A stretch of DNA of 6,263 nt, taken from the NCBI GenBank assembly GCA_015068175.1, contig SVLA01000119.1, positions 1-6,263 of the forward strand, written 5' to 3'. This stretch comes from Oscillospiraceae bacterium (lineage in GTDB: Bacteria > Bacillota_A > Clostridia > Oscillospirales > Oscillospiraceae). Made by a program: the position numbers and the translations under genes. Positions 1 through 6,084 of the stretch are shown here, piece after piece (position 1 is the first letter of the stretch; every line of letters starts with the position of its first letter). The notes under the pieces were generated by a model. It searched no databases, was not told where the DNA came from, and saw only the letters and a program-made list of their open reading frames with translations.

Positions 1-9
1 GTCGGCAAA

Positions 10-71
10 CCTTTCGGGGCCCCTTTAGGGGCAAATGTCTGTAAAATGCCCTTCTAGGGCTTAATCAAGCC
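10..71. repeat. Cluster of short hairpins with a 12-bp tandem unit
   Basis: CCTTTCGGGGCC (10-21) and CCTTTAGGGGCA (22-33) are adjacent variants of one 12-bp unit. GCCCC-TTTA-GGGGC (19-32), GCCCT-TCT-AGGGC (48-60) and GGCTT-AATC-AAGCC (58-71) are consecutive stem-loops, leading into the terminator at 67-92. No coding frame is supported in the first 96 bases. They may be auxiliary terminators or decayed small repeats. Confidence 0.5.
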
Positions 72-92
72 TCCGGCTTAGCCGGAGGTTTT
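67..92. terminator. Terminator hairpin beyond the ABC ATPase gene, possibly bidirectional
   Basis: An 8-bp stem, CCTCCGGC (70-77) with GCCGGAGG (81-88), has the loop TTA and can be extended by weaker pairs. It starts 4 bases after the ATPase stop. The clean T-run (TTTT, 89-92) is on the plus strand; on the minus strand the following sequence is only CTTGATT. It probably ends the importer operon, and could also stop plus-strand transcripts entering from the left. Confidence 0.65.
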
Positions 93-96
93 GACT

Positions 97-873
97 TTAC
101 AGAACTTTGGAGAGGAATTCCCGGAGCCGGGGGTGCTTGGGGACATCGAAGATCTGGGAAGGGGTGCCTTCCTCGAGGATCTTGCCGCCGTCCATAAACA
201 GCACACGGCTGGCCACTTCCCGGGCGAAGCCCATTTCGTGGGTCACCACCACCATGGTCATACCGTCGGCGGCCAGCTCCTTCATGACTTCCAGCACTTC
301 GCCCACCATTTCGGGGTCCAGGGCGGAGGTGGGTTCGTCAAAGAGCATGACTTCCGGCTCCATCATCAGGGCCCGGACGATGGCCACACGCTGTTTCTGG
401 CCGCCGGAAAGCTGGATGGGATAGGCATCGGCGCGGTCCTCCAGGCCCACCCGGGCCAGCAGGTTCAATGCCTTGGTCCGTGCTTCCTCCCTGGGCATAT
501 GCAGCACCTTCACGGGGGCCAGGATCATGTTTTCCAGAATGGTCTTGTGGGGGAACAGATTGAAATGCTGGAACACCATGCCCATTTTCTGGCGGTGCAG
601 GTTGATGTTGACCTTTTCCATGCGGCCGGCCTTGTTGACGAATTTCCGCTTGGTGATGTCGATGCCGTGGAAAATGATCTGGCCGTCGGTGGGGTCCTCC
701 ATCAGGTTCAGACTCCGCAGAAGGGTGGACTTGCCGGAACCGGAGGGACCGATGACCACCATGACGTCGCCGCGATTGATGTCCACGGACACATCGTCCA
801 GGGCGCGGAGGGCGCCTTTGTTGTAGTATTTCTTCAGGCTGCGGACCTGGATCAACTTATCGCTTGTCGCCAC
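97..873 (-). CDS. Polar amino acid ABC transporter, ATP-binding protein
   Basis: This is the cytoplasmic ATPase that powers uptake by the adjacent permease and binding protein. The sequence shows every ABC motif: Walker [10 protein letters not shown] (residues 42-50), Q-loop Q102 in FQHFNLFPH, signature LSGGQ (155-159), Walker B ending in D179-E180, a D-loop SALD, and switch histidine H212. FQxFNLFPH and [11 protein letters not shown] are typical of the GlnQ/HisP polar amino acid group. At 258 residues it is somewhat longer than the usual 240 or so, mainly because of extra residues at about 74-92 just before the Q-loop. The start is GTG at 873: a GAAAGGAG ribosome binding site lies 8 bases upstream, while the nearby ATG at 880 belongs to the permease frame. 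It overlaps the permease gene end by 17 bases, so translation is probably coupled. Substrate cannot be read from this subunit. Confidence 0.95.
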   Translation of the reverse strand: MATSDKLIQVRSLKKYYNKGALRALDDVSVDINRGDVMVVIGPSGSGKSTLLRSLNLMEDPTDGQIIFHGIDITKRKFVNKAGRMEKVNINLHRQKMGMVFQHFNLFPHKTILENMILAPVKVLHMPREEARTKALNLLARVGLEDRADAYPIQLSGGQKQRVAIVRALMMEPEVMLFDEPTSALDPEMVGEVLEVMKELAADGMTMVVVTHEMGFAREVASRVLFMDGGKILEEGTPSQIFDVPKHPRLREFLSKVL

Positions 874-1645
874 GGCTCATTCTCCTTTCGAAATAGGCAA
901 TCAGCTTGGAAGTGGGGAAACACAGACAGAAATAGATGGCGGTGGCCACCAGCAGAGGCTCCATGATGATGAAGGTGGCGCCGCGGATGGCATCCACGGC
1001 GAACATCAGGTCCTGGACGCCGATAACGTAGGTGATGGAAGATTCCTTGATGATGACCACGAACTCGTTGGCAATGGCCGGCAGGATGTTCTTGATGGCC
1101 TGGGGCAGAATGATGTGGACCATGGTCTGCACCTTGGTCATGCCCAGGCTCCGGGCGGCTTCGGTCTGGCCGCCGTCGATGGACTGGATGCCGCTGCGGA
1201 TGATCTCGCAGAGGTAGGCGCCGGAGTTCATGCCCAGTGCCACCACACCGGGGAAGAACCGGTTGAATTTGATAAAGCCGAACAGGGTGAAATTGGGCAG
1301 GGGGATCAGCTTACCGAAAATGCCATGGTAAATGATCATGATCTGCACCAGGATGGGGGTGGAACGGAGGATCTCCACATAGGCGGTGGCCAGGAAGGAG
1401 ATGGGGTTGAATTTGCTGATGGCGATGAGGACTTTGCTGCGGCGGAGCCGGCCATTACGGTCATAGGACAGGAACCGGAAGGGGCGGATGTCGGTCATGC
1501 GCATGATGGCCAGGAGGATGCCCAGCACAAAGCCGATCAGCACGGTGAACAGCGCCAGCATGACCGTAACGGCCAGGCCCTGCTCGATGAGCTTGATGTA
1601 ACGGGCGGTTTTCTGGAAACCTTCCGCGGAGATAAATTCAGTCAT
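857..1645 (-). CDS. Polar amino acid ABC transporter, permease (HisM/GlnP family)
   Basis: This integral membrane protein forms the translocation path of the importer, probably as a homodimer because only one permease gene is present. Of 262 residues, hydrophobic segments lie at about 24-48, 96-115, 131-150, 187-211 and 226-247, matching the five-helix core of the family. The RSTPILVQ motif (94-101) is the family's RGTPxLVQ motif. The EAA loop that docks on the ATPase runs from about 158 to 184, with EAARSLG and a closing LP. An unusually long basic, hydrophilic stretch (about 52-82) separates helix 1 from helix 2. The start is ATG at 1645, with AAAGGA (1653-1658) 7 bases upstream. It follows the binding-protein gene after 65 bases containing a strong stem-loop and overlaps the ATPase gene downstream. 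Confidence 0.94.
   Translation of the reverse strand: MTEFISAEGFQKTARYIKLIEQGLAVTVMLALFTVLIGFVLGILLAIMRMTDIRPFRFLSYDRNGRLRRSKVLIAISKFNPISFLATAYVEILRSTPILVQIMIIYHGIFGKLIPLPNFTLFGFIKFNRFFPGVVALGMNSGAYLCEIIRSGIQSIDGGQTEAARSLGMTKVQTMVHIILPQAIKNILPAIANEFVVIIKESSITYVIGVQDLMFAVDAIRGATFIIMEPLLVATAIYFCLCFPTSKLIAYFERRMSRGDKR
882..889 (-). promoter_or_regulatory. Ribosome binding site deciding the GTG start of the ABC ATPase
   Basis: GAAAGGAG on the minus strand lies inside the end of the permease gene, 8 bases before the GTG at 873. No other start in that frame has comparable spacing, so it supports a GTG start inside the overlap. Confidence 0.8.
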
Positions 1646-1672
1646 GTAACGATCCTTTCATATACACACCAA

Positions 1673-1699
1673 ATTCCTCCCCATGGGATGGGGAGGAAT
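1673..1699 (-). terminator. Stem-loop between binding-protein and permease genes (attenuator or mRNA stabiliser)
   Basis: A perfect 12-bp inverted repeat, ATTCCTCCCCAT with ATGGGGAGGAAT, flanks a 3-base loop. On the minus strand it begins 11 bases after the binding-protein stop codon. Only about three T residues follow it before GG, so it is a weak terminator at best. Such hairpins behind binding-protein genes commonly block 3' decay or cause partial termination, giving more binding protein than membrane parts; that role here is inference. Confidence 0.7.
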
Positions 1700-1710
1700 C
1701 GGAAAATCAT

Positions 1711-2589
1711 TCAGCCGGCTTCGCCCTCGGTGGGAACCTTGCCGTTCTCGTCCAGCATACCCTGGTAGTTGTCGCCGGCGGCCAGGTTGTTGGCTTCTTC
1801 CAGGAACTTGGCGAAACTGCCGTCATCGATGCACTTGTGCAGGGCTTTGTTGACGTACTTCAGCAGGTCGGCATTGCCCTTGGAAACGCCGATGACATTG
1901 CCTTCGGCCTCGTAGGGGACCTCGAAGAGGATCTCCAGCTCCGGGTAGTTCAGCTTGTAAGCGGCGGCCACGTCCCATTCGATGTAGGCGCCGTCGATCT
2001 GACCGGAGATCAGCTCAGCGATGATATCGGTGGCCTTGGTCAGGTTGACTATGTCGGCGTTGGGGCTGAATTCCTGGGCCAGCTCCATCTGAATGGTGCC
2101 GGTCTGGGCGGCGATGGTGAACTCCGCGCTGTTGGTGGAGGCCAGGTCGGTGAACTGGCCGGCCTTGCTGCTGACAGTGACGAATGCCTGCTTGCCTTCG
2201 TAGTAGATGTCGGAGAAGTCCATCTTCAGCAGACGGTCGGGATCGGGGGACAGACCGGCCAGGGCCAGGTCGGCAGCGCCGGCGCCCAGCTCATCGGGGA
2301 TACCCTTGAAGTCCATGGGGACCACTTCCAGGGTCAGGCCCAGATAATCGGCGATGTACTTGGCCAGGGCCATGTCGAAGCCGGCCAGGGTGGGATTGCC
2401 GCTTTCATCCAGCGCGTAGAACTCATAGGGGGCGTAGTCCGGAGAAGTCAGGACGGTCAGATAGCCTTCCTTTACGGTGGTCAGGTTGTAGGTGTTTTCA
2501 CCGGGGCCGTTGCTCTCTTCAACGGTGCAGCCGGCAAAGGTGGAAAGCAGCATCAGTACGGCCAGGGTCAGGGCCATCAGCTTTTTCAT
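1711..2589 (-). CDS. Amino acid ABC transporter substrate-binding lipoprotein
   Basis: This extracellular solute-binding protein of family 3 (SBP_bac_3) captures an amino acid and delivers it to the permease. The N-terminus has a lysine pair, a hydrophobic stretch and a lipobox-like TFAGC, making C21 the probable lipid-modified residue; F at -3 is not the commonest choice. Family landmarks are YAPYEF (52-57), GFDMALAKYIA (70-80, the family signature), and AGLSPDPDR (111-119) followed by MDFSDIYYEG. R119 sits where the carboxylate-binding arginine lies in characterised members. The second lobe carries TIAAQTGTIQ and QIDGAYIEWDVAA (197-209). The 292-residue length is normal for a lipoprotein of this family, with an acidic, probably flexible tail. 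The start is ATG at 2589, with AAAAGGAG 9 bases upstream. It is the first gene of the importer operon. Ligand is not determined; an amino acid is secure, the specific one is not. Confidence 0.94.
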   Translation of the reverse strand: MKKLMALTLAVLMLLSTFAGCTVEESNGPGENTYNLTTVKEGYLTVLTSPDYAPYEFYALDESGNPTLAGFDMALAKYIADYLGLTLEVVPMDFKGIPDELGAGAADLALAGLSPDPDRLLKMDFSDIYYEGKQAFVTVSSKAGQFTDLASTNSAEFTIAAQTGTIQMELAQEFSPNADIVNLTKATDIIAELISGQIDGAYIEWDVAAAYKLNYPELEILFEVPYEAEGNVIGVSKGNADLLKYVNKALHKCIDDGSFAKFLEEANNLAAGDNYQGMLDENGKVPTEGEAG

Positions 2590-2628
2590 AACGGGGAACT
2601 CCTTTTCTTAATTGAAATTCATGAGTGG

Positions 2629-2657
2629 ATTATACAATGTATAATATTCAACGTCAA
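2629..2657 (-). promoter_or_regulatory. Sigma-A type promoter of the ABC importer operon
   Basis: On the minus strand TTGACG (2652-2657) is followed by exactly 17 bases and then TATAAT (2629-2634), a perfect -10. Transcription would start near 2622, giving a leader of about 33 bases to the ATG at 2589. That is too short for a known amino acid riboswitch or T-box. Confidence 0.85.
2631..2643. promoter_or_regulatory. Candidate operator overlapping the -10 of the importer promoter
   Basis: TATACAATGTATA is a 13-bp dyad (TATAC, 3-base centre, GTATA) that overlaps the -10 element and enters the spacer, so a protein bound here would block RNA polymerase. A partial copy, TATACAATTG, lies at 2667-2676 beyond the -35. 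The cognate regulator is unknown, and part of the symmetry comes from the AT-rich -10 itself. Confidence 0.4.
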
Positions 2658-2720
2658 TTGGGAGAGTATACAATTGTTGCGAATAATAACCGGTGAATAT
2701 GGTGTATATAGCCAATTTGA

Positions 2721-2741
2721 CATATATAATGTGTATATATG
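2721..2741. repeat. 21-bp inverted repeat in the AT-rich intergenic region
   Basis: CATATATA (2721-2728) and TATATATG (2734-2741) are perfect inverted arms around a 5-base spacer. GTGTATATA also occurs twice nearby (2702-2710 and 2731-2739). It lies about 65 bases upstream of the importer's -35. It could be a distal operator or a DNA-bending site; AT-rich composition makes chance symmetry easier. Confidence 0.45.
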
Positions 2742-2800
2742 CATAAAGCGGTGCGAATATTGACGAAATTCGGGTTGCATAATATACGGAATAAGTGTAT

Positions 2801-2828
2801 AAAACGCCCGCAGGACCGGCCTGCGGGC
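2801..2828 (-). terminator. Rho-independent terminator of the metY-tcdA unit
   Basis: A 9-bp stem, GCCCGCAGG (2806-2814) with CCTGCGGGC (2820-2828), encloses a 5-base loop. On the minus strand it is followed by GTTTTAT, with four T at 2801-2804. It begins 6 bases after the tcdA stop codon and separates that unit from the importer operon promoter. Confidence 0.85.
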
Positions 2829-2834
2829 AGAAGT

Positions 2835-3566
2835 TTATTTTTCCGTCAGTTCCCGGATCACTTCCCCGGCCATCACAAGGCCGGCGGCACCGGGGACATA
2901 GGACAGGGAGCCGGGGGTGGCACGGCGGGAAGAGCCCTTCCGCTGGGGTTCCGGCTGGGCATCGGGAGAGAGGATGGGTTCCAGGGGCAGTTCCTCGGAA
3001 TAGACCACCTTCACGCCTTTGATGCCCCGCTTGCCGCATTCTTTACGCATGATGCGGGCCAGGGCGCAGCCGGAGGTCTTGGAAATGTCGGCCACCCGGA
3101 AGGCGGTGGCATCCAGCTTGTTGCCGGTGCCCATGCAGCTGATGACCCTGGTGCCGGCGGCCTTTGCCTGGGCAATGAGGGCCAGTTTTCCGGTGACGGT
3201 ATCGATGGCATCCAGCACATAATCGTACCGGGCAAGGTCGAATTGGTGGGCCGTCTCCGGCAGGTAGAAGGTCTTGTAACAGCGGACGGCGATGGTGGGA
3301 TCGATGTCCCGGATCCGGTCTGCGGCCACGTCCACCTTATATTTTCCGATAGTGCTGTGGGTGGCCAGGATCTGCCGGTTCAGATTGGTGAGGCTGACGG
3401 TATCGTCGTCCACCAGGTCCATATGGCCGATGCCGGCCCGGGCCAGGGCTTCCGCCGCATAACCGCCTACGCCGCCCAATCCGAAGAGGATCACCCTGGC
3501 GTTGCGGAGCTTGTTCACACCGTCATCTCCCAGCAGCAGCCGGGTGCGGGCGTATTGATCGGCCAT
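2835..3566 (-). CDS. tcdA: E1-like adenylating enzyme of the ThiF/MoeB/HesA fold, probable tRNA threonylcarbamoyladenosine dehydratase
   Basis: TcdA uses ATP to cyclise the t6A base at position 37 of ANN-decoding tRNAs, in the cytoplasm. The protein has the Rossmann nucleotide loop GLGGVGGY (29-36), the acidic strand end DLVDDDTV (50-57), NLNRQ (61-65), and DAIDTV (119-124). The middle MGTGNKLD (145-152), the DISKTSGCALAR stretch, and the closing VPGAAGLVMAGEVI are characteristic of the TcdA/YgdL branch. No paired CxxC zinc motifs of MoeB/ThiF are seen. At 243 residues it is close to the family's usual length. The ATG at 3566 lies 3 bases after the metY stop, with AGGTG inside the end of metY, so translation is coupled. 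Because it pairs with metY, a sulfur-carrier-activating role is an alternative. The fold is certain; the exact substrate is less so. Confidence 0.85.
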   Translation of the reverse strand: MADQYARTRLLLGDDGVNKLRNARVILFGLGGVGGYAAEALARAGIGHMDLVDDDTVSLTNLNRQILATHSTIGKYKVDVAADRIRDIDPTIAVRCYKTFYLPETAHQFDLARYDYVLDAIDTVTGKLALIAQAKAAGTRVISCMGTGNKLDATAFRVADISKTSGCALARIMRKECGKRGIKGVKVVYSEELPLEPILSPDAQPEPQRKGSSRRATPGSLSYVPGAAGLVMAGEVIRELTEK

Positions 3567-3569
3567 GGC

Positions 3570-4856
3570 TCACACCTGCTCGATGGCCTGCCGCAGGTCG
3601 GCGATCAGGTCCTCGGCGTTTTCCAGGCCGCAGCTCAGGCGGATCAGGTCGGCGCCCACGCCGGCGGCGGCCAACTGCTCATCGGTCATCTGCCGATGGG
3701 TGGCGGAGGCGGGGTGGAGGCAGCAGGTACGGGAATCGGCCACATGGGTCTCGATGGAACCCAGTTTCAGGTGCTTCATGAAGGTCTCCGCCGCTTTCCG
3801 GCCACCCTTCAGGCCGAAGGAAATGACACCGCAGGAGCCGTTGGGCATATACTTTTGGGCCAGGTCATAATACCGGTCACCCTTCAGGCCGCAGTATTTG
3901 ACCCAGGCCACCTTTTCGTGGGCGGAGAGGAATTCGGCGATCTGCTGGGCATTGGGGCAATGCTGCCGCATCCGGAAAGGCAGGCTTTCCAGGCCCAGAT
4001 TCAGCAGATAAGCGCTCTGGGGACTCTGACAGCAGCCGAAATCCCGCATGAGCTGGGCGGTGCACTTGGTGATGAAGGCGCCGCCGAGGCCGAAACGCTC
4101 GGTGTAAGTGACGCCGTGATAGCTGTGGTCGGGGGTGGTCAGGCCCGGGAACTTATCGGCATGGGCATTCCAGTCGAATTTGCCGGAGTCCACGATACAG
4201 CCGCCCACGGCGCTGGCGTGGCCGTCCATATACTTGGTGGTGGAGTGGGTCACGATATCGGCGCCCCACTCAAAGGGCCGGCAGTTGACAGGAGTGGCGA
4301 AGGTGTTGTCCACGATCAGGGGCACGCCGTGGGCATGGGCGGCCCGGGCGAAGCGCTCGATATCCAGCACATTCAGGGCGGGGTTGGCGATGGTCTCACC
4401 GAATACGGCCTTGGTATTGGGCCGGAAAGCGGCGTTCAGCTCCTCGTCGGTGCAGTCGGGACTGACGAAGGTGAATTCCACGCCCATGCGCTTCATGGTG
4501 ACGCCGAAGAGGTTGAAGCTGCCGCCGTAAATGGCGGAACTGGACACCACATGGTCGCCGCAGCCGGCGATGTTGAACACGGCGAAGAAATTGGCGGCCT
4601 GACCGGAAGAGGTCAGCATGGCGGCGGTGCCGCCCTCCAGAGCGCAGATCCGGGCGGCGACGGCGTCGCAGGTGGGATTCTGCAGGCGGGAGTAGAAATA
4701 GCCTTCCGCTTCCAGATCGAAGAGCTTACCCATGTCTTCGGAAGTGGCATACTTAAAGGTGGTGCTTTGGATAATGGGGATCTGCCGGGGCTCACCGCTG
4801 CGGGGGCTGTAGCCGGCCTGGATGCACAGAGTCTCCATGTGCAGTTTGTTGTCCAT
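3570..4856 (-). CDS. metY: O-acetylhomoserine sulfhydrylase (aminocarboxypropyltransferase), PLP-dependent
   Basis: This cytoplasmic enzyme of the Cys/Met metabolism PLP family replaces the acetyl group of O-acetylhomoserine with sulfide to give homocysteine, the direct sulfhydrylation route to methionine. Visible landmarks are YSR (55-57, phosphate contact from the partner subunit), SSGQAA (83-88), Y110 stacking over the cofactor, D183 in VDNTFATP (pyridine nitrogen), PLP lysine K208 in HSTTKYMDGH, and IRLSCGLE (405-412) with the substrate-binding arginine R406. SSGQAA, rather than the SSGMAA usual in cystathionine synthases and lyases, and the 428-residue length favour MetY. Use of O-acetylserine or methanethiol cannot be excluded. 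The ATG at 4856 has GGAGG 9 bases upstream; the internal ATG at residue 7 has none. It is first in a two-gene unit with the E1-like gene. Confidence 0.92.
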   Translation of the reverse strand: MDNKLHMETLCIQAGYSPRSGEPRQIPIIQSTTFKYATSEDMGKLFDLEAEGYFYSRLQNPTCDAVAARICALEGGTAAMLTSSGQAANFFAVFNIAGCGDHVVSSSAIYGGSFNLFGVTMKRMGVEFTFVSPDCTDEELNAAFRPNTKAVFGETIANPALNVLDIERFARAAHAHGVPLIVDNTFATPVNCRPFEWGADIVTHSTTKYMDGHASAVGGCIVDSGKFDWNAHADKFPGLTTPDHSYHGVTYTERFGLGGAFITKCTAQLMRDFGCCQSPQSAYLLNLGLESLPFRMRQHCPNAQQIAEFLSAHEKVAWVKYCGLKGDRYYDLAQKYMPNGSCGVISFGLKGGRKAAETFMKHLKLGSIETHVADSRTCCLHPASATHRQMTDEQLAAAGVGADLIRLSCGLENAEDLIADLRQAIEQV

Positions 4857-4888
4857 TGAAAATGACCTCCAATGTTGGATTTTCCTAT

Positions 4889-4917
4889 ATTGTACCCATA
4901 GAGGGCCGGTTTGTCAA
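4889..4917 (-). promoter_or_regulatory. metY: Sigma-A type promoter of metY-tcdA
   Basis: On the minus strand a perfect TTGACA (4912-4917) is followed by 17 bases and TACAAT (4889-4894). The expected start near 4882 gives a leader of roughly 25 bases, which contains the GGAGG at 4866-4870. No riboswitch or T-box could fit, so control would need a DNA-binding protein. Confidence 0.85.
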
Positions 4918-4926
4918 ACGGAAACG

Positions 4927-4957
4927 AAAAAATGCCTCCCGGGCGGGGCCGGGAGGC
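4927..4957 (-). terminator. Strong Rho-independent terminator of the XRE/LiaF-like gene
   Basis: A 9-bp GC-rich stem, GCCTCCCGG (4934-4942) with CCGGGAGGC (4949-4957), has a 6-base loop. On the minus strand it is followed by A and six T (4927-4932). It begins 7 bases after the stop codon and lies just upstream of the metY promoter, insulating the two units. Confidence 0.9.
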
Positions 4958-4964
4958 AGGGGAT

Positions 4965-5996
4965 TCAGATGTAACGGACTCTGATTTCACCGAAGCTGGC
5001 GCTGGCATCCAGGCGGATGGTGGCCAGGGGCGCGGGATCCGGGGTGCCGATCACCTCAAAATCGCCGAAGGCGGTGGAGGAATCCGGTTCCACCCGGTAG
5101 CGCCGGGGCACCAGCAGCTCCAGAGAGCCGAAGGAGCAGGAGGCATCGATCTCACAGCCGTCAGCGATTTTCTCGCAGCCGGACAGATCCAGCTTGACAT
5201 CGCCGAAGGAGCAGGAAACGTCGCCGCCGGCCAGCCGGGGCATATTGAGTACGCGGTGGCATTCGCTGAAGGCGACGGAGCAATCGAAATGATCGTCCTC
5301 CACGGAAAGATCCACCTTGGGATTGGATTTGCTGTGCTCGTTGTTCTTGAGATGGTGGACCAGCTTGAAGTGGGGTTTCCTGGGTTTCTTAATGGCATCC
5401 GCCAGGAGGCCCAAACCGAACAGTACCACCAAAATGGGGAAAACCAGAGCGCTGTCCACATTCAGGTGCCAGAGACCCAGATTGTCCACCAGGAAGTAAG
5501 CGCCCACAAGGGCGATACCCAGCTTAAAGGGGGAGAATCGGGTGAATACACTCCGCAGACCGTAGATCAGCAGGGCGCTGGGCCAAAGGATCGACCAAAA
5601 AGAGACATCCCATTGCAGGAGCCGGGTGGCCAGCAACAGACCGCCCACCAACAGGATCAGCAGGGCGAAGGTAATGCCTTCCCGGCGGCCGCTGTCCCAA
5701 TGGAAGGACCAACTGCCCTTGGAGTGGTGATCCGCATCCTCCGAGGCCGGTTCTTCTACCACTTCCGCCTCGAAAAGAGGCTTGTGGGTTTCCGGCTCCC
5801 GACCCAGGAGGGCATCGGTGGTAGTGCCGAAGATCTCCGCCAGCTTGGGCAGGGTGGTGATATCCGGGCAGGAGAGATCGTTTTCCCATTTGCTGATGGC
5901 CTGGGCGGTCAAACCTAACCGCTCTGCCAGTTGATCCTGGGTCATGCCCAGCCGTTTGCGGTGTTCCGCAATGCGTTTGCCTAGTGTTCGTTCCAT
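4965..5996 (-). CDS. Membrane-bound XRE-family regulator with LiaF-like/toast-rack C-terminal domain
   Basis: This is probably a membrane-anchored one-component regulator; its signal and targets are unknown. The N-terminal third is a classic Cro/C1-type helix-turn-helix (about 6-62; MTQDQLAERLGLTAQAISKW is typical). An acidic linker with several histidines and tryptophans follows (66-106). Four hydrophobic segments lie at about 107-125, 131-149, 158-175 and 181-201. The C-terminal part (236-343) consists of beta-rich SFG/AFG repeats with phenylalanines at 243, 264, 289, 310 and 335, like the C-terminal domains of LiaF and DUF4097-type cell-envelope proteins. An even number of helices would place this domain on the same, cytoplasmic, side as the DNA-binding domain. 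It also holds six cysteines. The ATG at 5996 has an excellent AAAAGGAGG 8 bases upstream. It is a single-gene unit. LiaF-like proteins usually damp envelope-stress signalling; transfer of that role here is inference. Confidence 0.85.
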   Translation of the reverse strand: MERTLGKRIAEHRKRLGMTQDQLAERLGLTAQAISKWENDLSCPDITTLPKLAEIFGTTTDALLGREPETHKPLFEAEVVEEPASEDADHHSKGSWSFHWDSGRREGITFALLILLVGGLLLATRLLQWDVSFWSILWPSALLIYGLRSVFTRFSPFKLGIALVGAYFLVDNLGLWHLNVDSALVFPILVVLFGLGLLADAIKKPRKPHFKLVHHLKNNEHSKSNPKVDLSVEDDHFDCSVAFSECHRVLNMPRLAGGDVSCSFGDVKLDLSGCEKIADGCEIDASCSFGSLELLVPRRYRVEPDSSTAFGDFEVIGTPDPAPLATIRLDASASFGEIRVRYI

Positions 5997-6004
5997 AGCT
6001 TGCG

Positions 6005-6013
6005 CCTCCTTTT
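6005..6013 (-). promoter_or_regulatory. Near-perfect Shine-Dalgarno of the XRE/LiaF-like gene
   Basis: AAAAGGAGG on the minus strand lies 8 bases before the ATG at 5996 and fixes the start. It is among the strongest ribosome binding sites in the window. Confidence 0.85.
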
Positions 6014-6022
6014 CTTGTGGCC

Positions 6023-6031
6023 ATCATAACA
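6023..6031 (-). promoter_or_regulatory. Extended -10 promoter of the XRE/LiaF-like gene
   Basis: The minus strand reads TGTTATGAT, which fits the extended -10 pattern TGnTATAAT with one change. No good -35 is found 16-18 bases upstream, as is common with extended -10 promoters. Initiation near 6016 would give a leader of about 20 bases containing the Shine-Dalgarno sequence. Confidence 0.6.
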
Positions 6032-6084
6032 CATCGGCACGGAAAAATCTATCAATCATTCGTTAATTTGGGGAAATTTTTCCA

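Noticed and set aside
91..966. Plus-strand open frame of 291 codons opposite the ABC ATPase
   Set aside because: Histidine- and glycine-rich mirror of a clearly real ATPase gene; no ribosome binding site and no motif.
1638..1661. 7-codon upstream frame overlapping the permease start
   Set aside because: Its only possible Shine-Dalgarno, GGAGG in the hairpin arm, is 14 bases away and folded; the permease has its own well-spaced AAAGGA.
2717..2745. Plus-strand promoter starting with a perfect TTGACA at 2717-2722
   Set aside because: No acceptable -10 exists at 16-18 bases. The TATAAT at 2725-2730 is only 2 bases away, and transcription would run antisense into tcdA.
1837..2763. A 308-codon plus-strand open frame across the binding-protein gene and the AT-rich gap
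   Set aside because: Antisense shadow of the binding-protein gene that then runs into the promoter region; low-complexity glycine/valine/glutamine composition and no family features.
2590..2834. Riboswitch or T-box leader for the importer operon
   Set aside because: The best promoter gives a leader of only about 33 bases, and there is no T-box sequence, specifier stem or terminator/antiterminator pair before the gene. The one terminator in the gap belongs to tcdA.
2739..4859. A 706-codon open frame on the plus strand opposite metY and the E1-like gene
   Set aside because: It is a shadow of GC-rich genes on the other strand. Its translation is dominated by G, H, Q and A with no recognisable domain, while the minus-strand proteins have full catalytic motifs.
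4857..4926. SAM (S-box) riboswitch upstream of metY
   Set aside because: The promoter lies about 30 bases from the gene, leaving no room for a riboswitch aptamer.
4911..5918. Plus-strand open frame of 335 codons opposite the XRE/LiaF-like gene
   Set aside because: Runs across the terminator stem at 4934-4957 and is a compositional shadow of the minus-strand gene.
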